DNA from: Stromatinia cepivora
Lineage: Eukaryota; Ascomycota; Leotiomycetes; Helotiales; Sclerotiniaceae
Assembly (NCBI GenBank): GCA_014898415.1
Contig: RCTD01000005.1
Coordinates: 1,736,001 to 1,800,000 of the forward strand
Direction: 5' to 3'
DNA: 64,000 nucleotides
Shown: positions 12,150-21,160 of the stretch, piece after piece
Layout of the letters: the number at the start of each line of letters is the position of its first letter
How positions within the stretch are numbered: the first letter of the stretch is position 1
The notes under the pieces: model-generated
The model's input: only the letters and a program-made list of their open reading frames with translations
The model's database searches: none
Told to the model about the DNA's origin: nothing
Program-made: the position numbers and the translations under genes

Positions 12150-12331
12150 CCCCTTTCCCTTTTCCCTTTCCCTTTTCCCCTTTTCCCTTTTTCCCTTTTC
12201 CCTTTTCCCTTTTCCCTTTTTCCCTTTTCCCTTTTCCCTTTTCCCTTTTCCCTTTTCCCTTTTCCCTTTTCCCTTTTCCCTTTTCCCTTTTCCCTTTTCC
12301 CCTTTTCCCTTTTCCCTTTTCCCTTTTCCCT
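12150..12331. repeat. 7-bp tandem repeat (CCCTTTT)n
   Basis: Roughly 25 copies of CCCTTTT with a few length variants. The minus strand reads AAAAGGG repeats, a pure purine tract with regularly spaced GGG runs. This explains the long Lys/Gly/Glu open frames on the minus strand here, which are not genes. Confidence 0.9.
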
Positions 12332-12990
12332 TCCGCCTTCTCCCCTCCCCTCCCCCCCTTTCCCCGATCCGCACCCTCTTCTAAAAAATTACCCAATACC
12401 CCAAAACCCTAAACCATTTCAAATATCTCAAAATTTCACAATTAATTAAAAAATATTGATTTATTGATTTATTTCTATACTCTAATTCCAATTCTCATTA
12501 TCTATCTCTCTATTTATCTGCTCATATAAGCAGTTTGAACTTCTCGATTTTTATATCAATAAACTCCCCACCTACACTTTCCAGTATCTAAAATTTATAT
12601 TTTCCTATAAATCGAGCTAACTACACTCAAAAATGTATATTCGCAAGTAAGACTTACCTGTGATCCAGTATGCACATACCTGTATACACATACCACACAT
12701 ATACATTTCATTTCATTTCATTTCATTTCATTTCTTCATTCATTCATCACATCTTATTCTAGATATATCTGCAAAGATTCATGCATAAATACATATATAT
12801 ACATGAAAACATCAAACCCCATCCCATCCGATCCCAAAAATCCAACTCCAACCCTAATCTTCTATCAAAGAAAAGTTAACGTCGTAAGTCGTAAAAAAAC
12901 TATGCTTGCCCTGTTCCACTCCTCCCCCTCCCCCCCCCACACCCCTGATTCAAATATACACATCTCCACCGCCAAAAGCTCACAACAACC

Positions 12991-13673
12991 TTATCCACCA
13001 CCCTGCCCTTTCTCCTTCCCCTTATAATTCGGCTGCCTCTCATAAGCATTTGGACTTCTTTTCCTCTCTTTTCCTTTACCCTTTCCTTTTGAATTTCCCT
13101 TTCCATGTCCATGTGCACACTCATCTCCATGTTCATGTTTATCCCCATTACCTCCCGAAGGTTTCGCACCCCCGTCATCATCATCACTACTGCTGTCGTC
13201 GCTGTCACTCGAAGATTCATCTGATGATTCATCGATAGGGCGAGGAGCGTGGTATATACAACATACTATTTCATTATCGTTAGCTTATCCTGTTCTTGTG
13301 TGTTCCTTCTCACTTTCTCTCTCTCTGTTTAAAAAAAAACTTCGGGTCTGAGGCCTAAACACCCAACAATACAAAAAGAAATTCAAAAAATACCTTTACT
13401 CTTTTTCCTCCCCAATCCCTCATTATCAACCACATCCTCCGCCCACTGAATTTTTCTCCCACGTCCTAAACCCCTCTCCCCATCCGTACTACTTTCACTT
13501 TCTCCAGTTGATTCGCCTCTCAGACGCAAAACTGGTGCTGATGTATGAGTTTGTGATTGTGACTGAGTTATTGTGAGACTTCCTTGTAATTGGCCTTGGC
13601 TACGGGTTTGGGGTTCTGTTTGAAGGTGGGTTTGCATGCGTGCTGCTGCTGTGTTGGAAGTTGAAGATGCCAT
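12991..13673 (-). CDS. ypi1: Type 1 protein phosphatase regulator, YPI1/inhibitor-3 family
   Basis: Binds and regulates protein phosphatase 1 (Glc7), mainly in the nucleus; fungal Ypi1 and human PPP1R11 are the named relatives. Two exons, 13394-13673 and 12991-13265, are joined across a 128-bp intron (donor GTATTT, GCTAAC branch site, acceptor ATAG), giving 184 residues. The family core IQWAEDVVDNEGLGRKKSK ends exon 1, and the joined codon continues as VCCIYHAPRP, the hallmark Cys-Cys motif, followed by an acidic Ser/Asp run and NAYERQPNY near the C-terminus. The PP1-docking region is the LRLRG...RKIQW segment. I start at MASSTSN (13673); the frame is open further upstream to 13817, but that extension is not conserved-looking. 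The C-terminal half is rich in Gly, Lys and His. Confidence 0.88.
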
Positions 13674-14702
13674 TTCGTGTACGGATGGCTGACGCGTTGA
13701 TGGGTTTGATGGGCTGGGCGGAAGTGAAGGTAGTGGAGTGGTATGTGTGAATAGCTGGATAAAGTAGATAGGTGTGCAGATGGTGATGCGGGTATATGCC
13801 TCTCGTAAGAAAACCACAGATATCCCCTCTTCTTCCTCGTTTTCCTTATCCCTCTACCACTTCCCCGCGATAACGCAATGAACCAGCAATAGATGTAACA
13901 AACAAACTCACTCAGCCTCCCACTTCTCGCAAAACAAATCCCGTGTTCGAAAATTCTTCCTACAAGGTTTTCTACCCAAGGTCTCTTATTCGCGTTTGCG
14001 TTCTCGTTGTTTTATCGTATCGTATCGAATTATCCACCCGTATCTCTCGTTCAATAAATCTTCTCTTCCTCCGCAGACTCGTACTTGTTCGTAGTTGTCT
14101 GTAGTTGCTCGTAGGTAGAACTTCGTAAATAAATCTCCTCTCGCGATAAACCCCGCAGACACAAATGATTCCCTCTAAACCCCTCGTCTTCAAAACAAGT
14201 CGTCGGTCCTAGAAGTAGTCGCTTTCTTTCCTAAACCTCACTCAATCAGACCCCCAAAAATCCCGATCCTAAGCCAAGCCAAATAATCTCGCCCCACGTT
14301 TCTTAAATCATGCAACCCAAGCGTTGGAAGCACCAGCGGATCCACAATGTTCGAGGTTGTGGCGTTCGTGGCTTAATTTTAATCTTATTTAGCAGCTAAC
14401 TTATAATAAGTGGGTACCTATCTATCGATAAAATTACCAGACCAGTGAACGAGTTGTGTAAAACGTTTTTCTAACGAGTGAGTGATTGCGTATTCAGAAA
14501 AGAGGTTAATGAACACGTAGGCAGAATAGTATAAGATGAAAATGAAGAAAGAGAGAATATTTTATTTTATTTTATTTAGATGATTTTTTGTTCGGAATTT
14601 TTGAATGTGTTTGTACTTGGTAAATAGATGCTTGGCTCTTTGTTCATTTCCTTATATATTTATCTAATCTAATCTACTGATTACCAATCAGAATGTATGT
14701 AC
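13674..14702. other. Intergenic, upstream of YPI1-like gene, ending in TSD
   Basis: No gene is supported; short minus-strand frames are Arg/Thr-rich and unrelated to known domains. The last five bases (14698-14702, TGTAC) are the left target-site duplication of the gypsy element that follows. Confidence 0.55.
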
Positions 14703-14984
14703 TGTGACGCACAAGAGCCGTAGTAGAGCTGAATAAACAGGGTCAATTATGTTCTTTAGAATCTACAACTGAAGAACTATGGCTCGTAAGGAGCGACTAG
14801 ATATATATATACAAATACCCATTCGTAAGCTGCGGGGTTGTGCGCATGTGTTATTAGGGTCACCATTTTACCATACTAAATCGCATGAATCGTAACGCAT
14901 GTGCACGGACGATCAGCTCATCAATGGACGTGGGAGATAAGAGGTATCACGTGGTTAGCCTCCTATGGTTCACGATTCGTGACA
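14703..14984 (-). repeat. 3' LTR of the gypsy element (coding sense)
   Basis: 282 bp, identical to 20741-21022. It carries an alternating AT run serving as TATA box and, on the sense strand, AGTTGTAGAT, the predicted transcript start and self-primer. Its outer end contains CACGATTCGTG, a small hairpin. Confidence 0.95.
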
Positions 14985-15648
14985 CTACCCCCCCCTTCGG
15001 AAAAGCTCGCCCTCGAGCGTTTCACTCCTCTGTTCCATTGCTATTTGATCGGAAACCAGGTTTTGTGAAGGTTCATGAGCTTTAAATCAATTAGATTGGT
15101 CATTTTGGTTGATTTGGTCAATTTACTGGAAATTGACCAAATTGACCAAATTAATCGACCAAATTGACCAAAATGACGAATGAATTGACCAAATCGACCA
15201 AATCGTTCATCAATTGGTTAAATTAATATTGATTCGTATTCTCCTTGATTTGGGGAACCTCTGAAAGGAAAAAGTTTCAATAGAAAAGGGAAGGAGGTTG
15301 AATTATGGTATAGTGATGATGGGTGGTTAATATGGTGAATTCCGAAATCGACCAAGTTAATCGACCAAATTGACCAAATTGACCAAATTAACCAAATTGA
15401 ACGAAATCGACAGGGGTGACGTCATATTTCGTTCTTACCATGTTCAAGCTTCCTTTTGCATGATTTTTGAAATGATCATAAGCATGAGTTTTTGAAATAT
15501 ATTGCCTTCGTATTGTCTTGGTGGTGGCAGCTCGTCTGTTGTATAGAGCTCGGGCCATGTGCGTATACGATCAAATTCCCTCGAATTTGTATGGGTTTTT
15601 GATCCTTTCACGATCGTATGCGCACGCACCATCATAAAATCATAACAT
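14985..15648 (-). other. Gypsy 3' untranslated region with GACCAAATT repeats and polypurine tract
   Basis: Between the end of pol (15649) and the 3' LTR. In sense orientation GAAGGGGGGGG (14988-14998) abuts the LTR and is the plus-strand priming polypurine tract. Positions 15100-15420 are built from irregular repeats of GACCAAATT and related 9-mers. The AT-rich copies carry the same region. Confidence 0.8.
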
Positions 15649-17658
15649 CTAGTCTGCTGTATTGAAGAACACTTTTCTTTCCCTTGGTTTCATGGGTGAA
15701 TCGTCATCCATATGATTATAATTATCCTCTCCGCTCTCATAGAGCTTTATCCAATCGATTAGTCGATTAGGAGGACCAGGCAACGTTGGATTGGCCAGGT
15801 GAAAATCGCGCAAGAGGTGCGGTGATGTTTTAAGATCGGAAGCAGGATACCAGGTAAGATCGGTATCGCTATTAAGCCACGAGACTCTGTATAGTAGAGT
15901 TTTTCGTGCTTTCTTTACTGCTAGGACCTTCTCCACTTCCCATTCCGAATCACCAGTTATATTAATAGGCGGAGGTGGTTCGAGTATCTGACCAGGAAGA
16001 GGATCGTCATATGCCTTGCGTAATCGATCTGGAGGGAAAACAGGATGAATTTTCATCGTAGTCGGGAGTTCGAGCTTAAAAGAGCTCCCAGATCGACCAA
16101 TGATCTTGAATCTTCCTTGAATTGGGAAGTCCAGCTTCTTGGATGGTCTCTGGGTAGGGTAACTCTTCACATTGAGCCATACATAATCTCCGATATCGAA
16201 ATCGACCTCACGCCGGTGAGCATTCGTGGATTTCGACATCTTGGCTTGGGCACGCAATAGGCCTTCTTTCGCTCGCGCGAGAGCTAATCTATTGCGTTCT
16301 GCGTATATGCGGGCATCACGCACATTCATATCGTCTGTTGGGTTACTAGCGTCTTCCTTCCATTCCCATGCACGTTTCGGTGCATGCCCGTATAGGGTTT
16401 CGTAGGGTGTGAGCCCTCCTAAGGAGTCGTGTGGAAGAGTAAGTTGTGCGTAATCCATCATAGGTAGGAATTCTGACCAATCGTCTTGATAGTAGCTAAC
16501 AAACGGCCTTAACCGCTGCTGAAGGTACTGATTATAGATCTCAGTTTGACCATCGGTTTGGGGATGGTGAGCAGTGGATGGTTTGAGATCGGTTCCTAGG
16601 ATTTGGCTGAATTCCTTCCAGAACTGTGATATGAATTGGGGGCCGCGATCCGATACTATAGTGTCAGGGGGACCATAATATCGATATACGTGGTAGAGAT
16701 ATAGTTGTGCTTGAGCTCGAGCATCGATTGATTTGTGACAAGGTATGGAAATAGCTTGCTTCGTCAATCGATCAATAATGACTAAAACGTTGTCATATCC
16801 GTATTTATCCTTATTAAAGCTGCAGTAGTCCATAGTGACATGTTGCCATGCTCGATTAGGAATCGGAAGTGGATGCAATAAACCGGGGGTACGATCGTGT
16901 GGAACGGAACTGCGTTTGCAGGCGTGACAATTGCGTATATATCTGGCTACGGTATCGTGCATTCTGGGCCAGTAGTATTGTTGAGATAATAAGAGGTAGG
17001 TTTTGCTCGTACCAGGATGAGCAGTGGAAACGGAATTATGGGCTTCACGAATCAGGTAAGTTCGAAGGTTATCGACGTCAGGCACCACCAGGCGGTCATC
17101 GTAGAGCAAGAGGTCATTTTGGAGTGATATATGCTTGTGACCTTGGGTAGCTTGCATTCTGAGTGCTAGCAAGCTATCTGTAGTTTTATTTGCTTCGATG
17201 ATACGGTTAACTAGGTCGAATCGAGGAGCGATTTCACTCAAATCGATGCTAGTAATCGCTGTTTCGTCTGGGTGGTGCTTTCGTAAGGCTTTTCTCATGA
17301 TTTCGGTATCAACTTGGTTGTCTTTAATAAGCTGCTGGAGGCGATTCTTCTTCTTGGTATGGTTCTGGAGGTCCAACTCGTCGGTCCGACGGGTTAAGGC
17401 GTCGGCGAGAGGGTTATCTTTTCCAGGACGATACATAATGATGAAGTTATAATCGGCTAGAACTTCTGCCCAGCGAGCTTGTCGGGCGTTGAGAGTCTTG
17501 GTAGTCATGAAATATTCGAGGGCCTTATGGTCGGTATAAACCTTGATTTTATGTGGTGAGCCGGCGAGTTCCGCTCTCCAATGGTTGAGAGATCGAATGA
17601 TTGACAGCATTTCCTTGTCAAGCTTGACGAATATCGAGTTTGGTAAAGACCTTAGCAC
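15649..17658 (-). CDS. Gypsy pol, C-terminal part: RNase H fragment, integrase, chromodomain
   Basis: Homologous sequence starts at about [12 protein letters not shown]; the preceding dozen residues are read across the deletion junction in a shifted frame. It runs through the RNase H end ([12 protein letters not shown]), an integrase zinc domain (His-His-Cys-Cys, ending NCHACKRS) and the integrase core with its Asp-Asp-Glu residues ([27 protein letters not shown]). It ends in a chromodomain-like module (EWEVEKVL ... YRVSWL ... LTWYPASDL ... LLRDFHL). The chromodomain in Ty3/gypsy elements directs integration to marked chromatin. Integrase itself looks intact. Confidence 0.93.
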   Translation of the reverse strand: MLRSLPNSIFVKLDKEMLSIIRSLNHWRAELAGSPHKIKVYTDHKALEYFMTTKTLNARQARWAEVLADYNFIIMYRPGKDNPLADALTRRTDELDLQNHTKKKNRLQQLIKDNQVDTEIMRKALRKHHPDETAITSIDLSEIAPRFDLVNRIIEANKTTDSLLALRMQATQGHKHISLQNDLLLYDDRLVVPDVDNLRTYLIREAHNSVSTAHPGTSKTYLLLSQQYYWPRMHDTVARYIRNCHACKRSSVPHDRTPGLLHPLPIPNRAWQHVTMDYCSFNKDKYGYDNVLVIIDRLTKQAISIPCHKSIDARAQAQLYLYHVYRYYGPPDTIVSDRGPQFISQFWKEFSQILGTDLKPSTAHHPQTDGQTEIYNQYLQQRLRPFVSYYQDDWSEFLPMMDYAQLTLPHDSLGGLTPYETLYGHAPKRAWEWKEDASNPTDDMNVRDARIYAERNRLALARAKEGLLRAQAKMSKSTNAHRREVDFDIGDYVWLNVKSYPTQRPSKKLDFPIQGRFKIIGRSGSSFKLELPTTMKIHPVFPPDRLRKAYDDPLPGQILEPPPPINITGDSEWEVEKVLAVKKARKTLLYRVSWLNSDTDLTWYPASDLKTSPHLLRDFHLANPTLPGPPNRLIDWIKLYESGEDNYNHMDDDSPMKPRERKVFFNTAD

Positions 17659-18592
17659 CGGAAAGCCGAGAAAGCGTTTCGTCGATCAAAGGGAGGGGAT
17701 ACCGATCCTTACGCGTCAAGGAATTCAATAATCTGAAGTCTATACAGAACCTCAAACTACCATTGGGTTTCTTGACGAATAGGACGGGTGCAGCATAAGG
17801 GGCTTGACTGGGTTCAATGAAACCTTTGCTGAGGTTATCCGTAATATATTCTTTGACGACTTCCAGTTGTTCCAGGGACATCTTGTAAAGCGGGCTGTAG
17901 CGCAAGGCTTGTTCTCCTTCGCCTTCCAATATGATTTTATGATCATAAGATCGGTTAGGAGGCAAGATGTTTGATTCATGCTTGGAAAAGGCTCGATGAT
18001 ACTGTCGATATTCAGATGGTATTTCAGGTTCTGAATCGATTTCGGCCAGTGCTCGATCGAGTTTCTCTCGAACTTTCGTATTCTTGAATTCGGTCAGGGC
18101 AACCAGCACTCTCTCTTCCGCATATCGTTCGTTCCGTCGGAAGTCTATCACATCATCGAGTTCTTTCAGAGTAATGGTAAAGAGTTCAGTTTGTTCATCT
18201 CTCTTGCATTCTAATTGGAACTTATCGGGTTTGAGTGCGCATAGATCGAGGACTTCGGGCGACATACGGGGGAGGCATTCGTAGATCTGCAGTGGTGGTG
18301 TGATTGGTTGGGAAGGAGGTGGATTGAACTTGAAAGGAATCGGGACCTCTTCCTTTTCAACAAGAGCCTGTATTGCGTTCATATTTGAAGGTTCTTGTTG
18401 TACATCACTAACTGCGATTGATCTGCTCAGTTGTGAATCTCTTCGATTCCAATATTCTTCGAGCTGGTCATCTCGTCGATCAGCATCTTGTTGGGCTAAT
18501 CGATCGATCTTCCGTTTGCGAAGGGATGATTGGGTAACGAGGAGATTATTCGAATAGGAGATGGTACGGGGGTCTCTCTTTAGGCCATTCAA
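17618..18592 (-). pseudogene. Gypsy reverse transcriptase, N-terminal fragment
   Basis: Carries the RT N-terminal region up to [12 protein letters not shown] and then hits a stop. The motif order [48 protein letters not shown] is typical. The palm with the YxDD catalytic motif is absent because of the internal deletion. The reported start at 18592 is a TTG; the natural reading is from the protease frame, which is one base out of register in this copy. Both AT-rich copies (43-49 kb and 49.6-53.9 kb) retain the missing segment. Confidence 0.9.
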
Positions 18593-18983
18593 GACGTTTA
18601 TTGAAGCAATCGAGCTTCGCTCGAGTCTCTGATAACCAAAGTCTACCTAAAATAACACTATAACTCCCTAATTCAGTAATAAGGAAAGGGACAAAAGATT
18701 GTTCACGGCCATCGACCGTTAAATTAAGGAATGTGAAATGGGTAATGGCATGGCCTTGCACACCATTATACCCTTTAACTTCAATTGAAGCTTCAAGCGG
18801 CATAATTCTGGGTTTGAACATAGGAAATAAACAAGTAAGGAGTGTGGTATTAATAAAAGCGAATCCATTTGCTCCAGAGTCAATGAGTGCTCTTGATCGA
18901 TAAGTGTAACCATTTTTTGAAAGGTTGCAGGGGAGGGTGAGTGCTTCTCCTCCCATAAGCTTGGTTAGATCAAGAAATCTCAT
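18546..18983 (-). CDS. Gypsy aspartic protease region of pol
   Basis: Retroviral-type aspartic protease with the active site ALIDSGANGFAF and a downstream ILGRLWL flap/strand motif; processes Gag-Pol. The frame is open upstream of the Met at 18983 and overlaps the end of gag in the -1 register, so it is probably translated by frameshifting rather than from its own ATG. It ends at 18546 in an early stop caused by an extra C in the sense strand (18568-18572). Confidence 0.88.
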   Translation of the reverse strand: MRFLDLTKLMGGEALTLPCNLSKNGYTYRSRALIDSGANGFAFINTTLLTCLFPMFKPRIMPLEASIEVKGYNGVQGHAITHFTFLNLTVDGREQSFVPFLITELGSYSVILGRLWLSETRAKLDCFNKRLEWPKERPPYHLLFE

Positions 18984-19015
18984 ATCCCGTATAGCGCTTA
19001 GGATGGAGACGGAGT

Positions 19016-20563
19016 CTAAGCGTTTGGTTTTAAACGCTTTTCTTCTTCTAAGCGGGCATTCTGCATGGCTTCAGCTGTAGCTTCTGGGCTGAAGTCTTCT
19101 TCGGCATCCCGATATTCTTCGAATTCTTCTGCTTCTTCTTGTACCGTCTCGATCTCATTGAGGTTATCGATACGAGGCGTCGACGTACGTGCTGCTCCAG
19201 GAGAGGGAGAGGGCGACGAGCGTTTGAAGTTCGAATAATTATTGGGTGCGGCAGGGCCGGTGTATCCGGGAGGGGTATTCCGGGGTGGAAATGGTTTCGG
19301 GAACGTGGAGGTTCCAAATTTTGAGCTGTTAGAGCTCCGAGAGGGTTGCAAGGGGTTCGTAGTAGCCGTTGGTTTGCGAGTAGCTACAGGGGCTTCTCGA
19401 CCAACGCGGTATCGGTTTCGTTCTCGTAATGAAACTTCATTTTGATCTACTCTAGTGAGTATATTCGCGAGTTCTTCCGTAGTCTTGCAATCCTTGATGG
19501 GTATTGCTACCGCTCGCGAGAGAAAATCGGAAATCTTCCGTTCGAGATCCCTGAATAGGACCTTATCGTCGGTAATCTCCGCTTGGGTAGCAAGTAATCT
19601 GAACTTCCTATACCATTCTAGGAAGTTGCCATGTCGAGTCGTATTAGGCATGACCCACATCTCGTATTGAGAGCGAGCATCATCGACTTCGGCCGGGTTC
19701 CGATAGATCGCTGCAAGCTGTTCGACCAATTCGAGTGCCGTGAGTCGGGGCACTCGTACGTAAAGAGCATGACAATGTGCTTGTGCTTCCGATTCGGTTT
19801 GGTCGATTACGTATGCGCGGCGTTGCGTTTCACTCTTAAGTGATGTAGCATACAGCTCGAGTCGTTCTATGACCAATAATTGCCACAAACTAGCTTTAGG
19901 TTCAATACCATCGCTAAGTTTAGTAGTAAGATTTGTGGGTTTTGGTGCATATGCATCTTGCTGCGAGTTGTGACTGGCGCGGGAATGCGATCTTGACCGG
20001 TTAGGTCGGCTTCTTGAGTGAGGGGACCCCTGATTATTAGGTGGGTCGTCACTTCCTGAAAGGGAAGGAGAATCCTCGGAGGGCCCCGGGTGATCAGGTC
20101 GTCTGATCGAAGTTTTCTTCCTCTGACTTCGGGATCTTCGGGTTTGCTTGGATGAAGGTCCTTGAATTTCGATTGAGGGAATAAGGGGAGTCCCAGGTAC
20201 TGCTGTTGACCTGGATGCCTGTGTAGGCATCACTTGGGGCTCAGAAGGAGGTTGCACTGTTGCAGAGCTCGTCGTCACCATAGCTTTCAATTGTCGATTC
20301 TCCTCTTTCAAACTCATAACCATTGCATAGAGATCTTGTAGTTGTAATGGTGGTTCGGAAGGAGCAATTGAACCGCTGGGAGCATCGGCTTCATGCACTG
20401 GAATCTTCTCTTTACCAGTCTTCTTTCTTCCAATGGTAACGTTATCCAATCCTGTATTCATATTTTCTTCGAAGGGTTGTTGAAATAATTGAGGAGAAGG
20501 AGAGGGTTCCTCAGAATATGCTTTCGAAGGTTCGGAGCGTACGGGAGGAGGAGTTCGTTGCAT
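19016..20563 (-). CDS. Gypsy Gag polyprotein
   Basis: 515 residues. The N-terminal third is Pro/Ser-rich and low-complexity, with a short predicted coiled coil (YAMVMSLKEENRQLKAM). The middle has a retrotransposon gag-like helical domain (around WQLLVIERLELYATSL through the ILTRVDQNEVSLRERNRY region). The tail is Pro/Asn/Ser-rich and then acidic. No CCHC zinc knuckle is visible, as in Tf1-type Gags. The frame is intact in this copy. Confidence 0.88.
   Translation of the reverse strand: MQRTPPPVRSEPSKAYSEEPSPSPQLFQQPFEENMNTGLDNVTIGRKKTGKEKIPVHEADAPSGSIAPSEPPLQLQDLYAMVMSLKEENRQLKAMVTTSSATVQPPSEPQVMPTQASRSTAVPGTPLIPSIEIQGPSSKQTRRSRSQRKKTSIRRPDHPGPSEDSPSLSGSDDPPNNQGSPHSRSRPNRSRSHSRASHNSQQDAYAPKPTNLTTKLSDGIEPKASLWQLLVIERLELYATSLKSETQRRAYVIDQTESEAQAHCHALYVRVPRLTALELVEQLAAIYRNPAEVDDARSQYEMWVMPNTTRHGNFLEWYRKFRLLATQAEITDDKVLFRDLERKISDFLSRAVAIPIKDCKTTEELANILTRVDQNEVSLRERNRYRVGREAPVATRKPTATTNPLQPSRSSNSSKFGTSTFPKPFPPRNTPPGYTGPAAPNNYSNFKRSSPSPSPGAARTSTPRIDNLNEIETVQEEAEEFEEYRDAEEDFSPEATAEAMQNARLEEEKRLKPNA
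19028..19034 (-). promoter_or_regulatory. Putative -1 frameshift site, T TTA AAA
   Basis: In the gag frame the sense sequence reads CGT TTA AAA CCA AAC GCT TAG, so a canonical X XXY YYZ slippery heptamer lies four codons before the gag stop. A -1 slip enters the protease frame, which is open through the gag stop. A downstream stimulatory structure was not evaluated. Confidence 0.6.
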
Positions 20564-20728
20564 TGTGAAAGTGATGGTACACTTCTAAAGGTGTTTATAT
20601 CTTCGTCGACTAGGTCGGAATAGATCTTCTTCCTCTGGGTGTAACGTTTGTAAAAGTTCACCTAAGAAGGTATTATTAAAGTGAGGTATTATTTGGGAGG
20701 CCACCAGATGGCCGGACGCTTGTAAATG

Positions 20729-20738
20729 AGTTGTAGAT
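20729..20738 (-). promoter_or_regulatory. Predicted self-complementary primer-binding site
   Basis: Two bases inside the 5' LTR the sense strand reads ATCTACAACT, the exact complement of AGTTGTAGAT inside the LTR (20799-20808). No tRNA 3'-end match of the usual TGG type is seen at the LTR edge. This arrangement matches the self-priming described for Tf1/sushi-type chromoviruses. Confidence 0.65.
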
Positions 20739-20740
20739 AA

Positions 20741-21022
20741 TGTGACGCACAAGAGCCGTAGTAGAGCTGAATAAACAGGGTCAATTATGTTCTTTAGAAT
20801 CTACAACTGAAGAACTATGGCTCGTAAGGAGCGACTAGATATATATATACAAATACCCATTCGTAAGCTGCGGGGTTGTGCGCATGTGTTATTAGGGTCA
20901 CCATTTTACCATACTAAATCGCATGAATCGTAACGCATGTGCACGGACGATCAGCTCATCAATGGACGTGGGAGATAAGAGGTATCACGTGGTTAGCCTC
21001 CTATGGTTCACGATTCGTGACA
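20741..21022 (-). repeat. 5' LTR of the gypsy element (coding sense)
   Basis: 282 bp. Sense-strand TATA run at 20839-20849 lies 31-41 bp upstream of AGTTGTAGAT (start at 20808), consistent with a transcription start there; R-U5 would then be 68 nt. The target duplication TGTAC follows at 21023-21027. Confidence 0.95.
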
Positions 21023-21160
21023 TGTACTTCAGTACCTATGCAAACTAAAGGTATAACTCCCATCATCCATGAATGAGTCCAAAATTCTCATATATTCATT
21101 ACTCATGGGTCATTAGACATAACTCATAAATCCACAAATCCCATATCCTCATCCTTTCTC

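Larger units (their letters stand above)
9094..12990. other. Long convergent intergenic region, low complexity
   Basis: About 3.9 kb between the convergent pectin methylesterase and YPI1-like genes. No supportable gene is seen. 9700-11900 is moderately AT-rich; its open frames (for example 11308-11790) have a skewed Ile/Leu/Ser/Tyr content typical of non-coding AT DNA. From 11889 the sequence becomes a mosaic of simple repeats, listed separately, followed by (TTCAT)n at about 12706-12735. Confidence 0.5.
14703..21022 (-). mobile_element. Ty3/gypsy chromovirus, recent copy with RT-core deletion
   Basis: A 6,320-bp LTR retrotransposon read on the minus strand. Both LTRs are 282 bp (14703-14984 and 20741-21022), begin TG and end CA, and are identical by eye over their full length. 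The flanking 5-bp duplication is TGTAC (14698-14702 and 21023-21027). Gene order in coding sense is gag, protease, RT, RNase H, integrase, chromodomain, which places it among Ty3/gypsy chromoviruses. Unlike the AT-rich copies at 39.8-54.2 kb, it shows no RIP-like decay. It is defective. A one-base expansion of a C run (sense strand; plus-strand G at 18568-18572) shifts frame between protease and RT. A deletion of about 734 bp, measured against the minus-strand AT-rich copy, removes the RT catalytic core and the start of RNase H at ~17640. The LTR length (282 bp) differs from the ~0.6 kb reported for Boty, so I do not call it Boty. Confidence 0.95.

Noticed and set aside
12057..12396. Long Lys/Gly/Glu-rich minus-strand frames
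   Set aside because: Produced by translation of the (CCCTTTT)n tandem repeat; the 7-residue period equals three 7-bp units.
14703..21022. Identification of the gypsy element as Boty
   Set aside because: Host group and class fit, but the LTRs here are 282 bp, whereas Boty is described with LTRs of about 0.6 kb; left as an unnamed chromovirus family.
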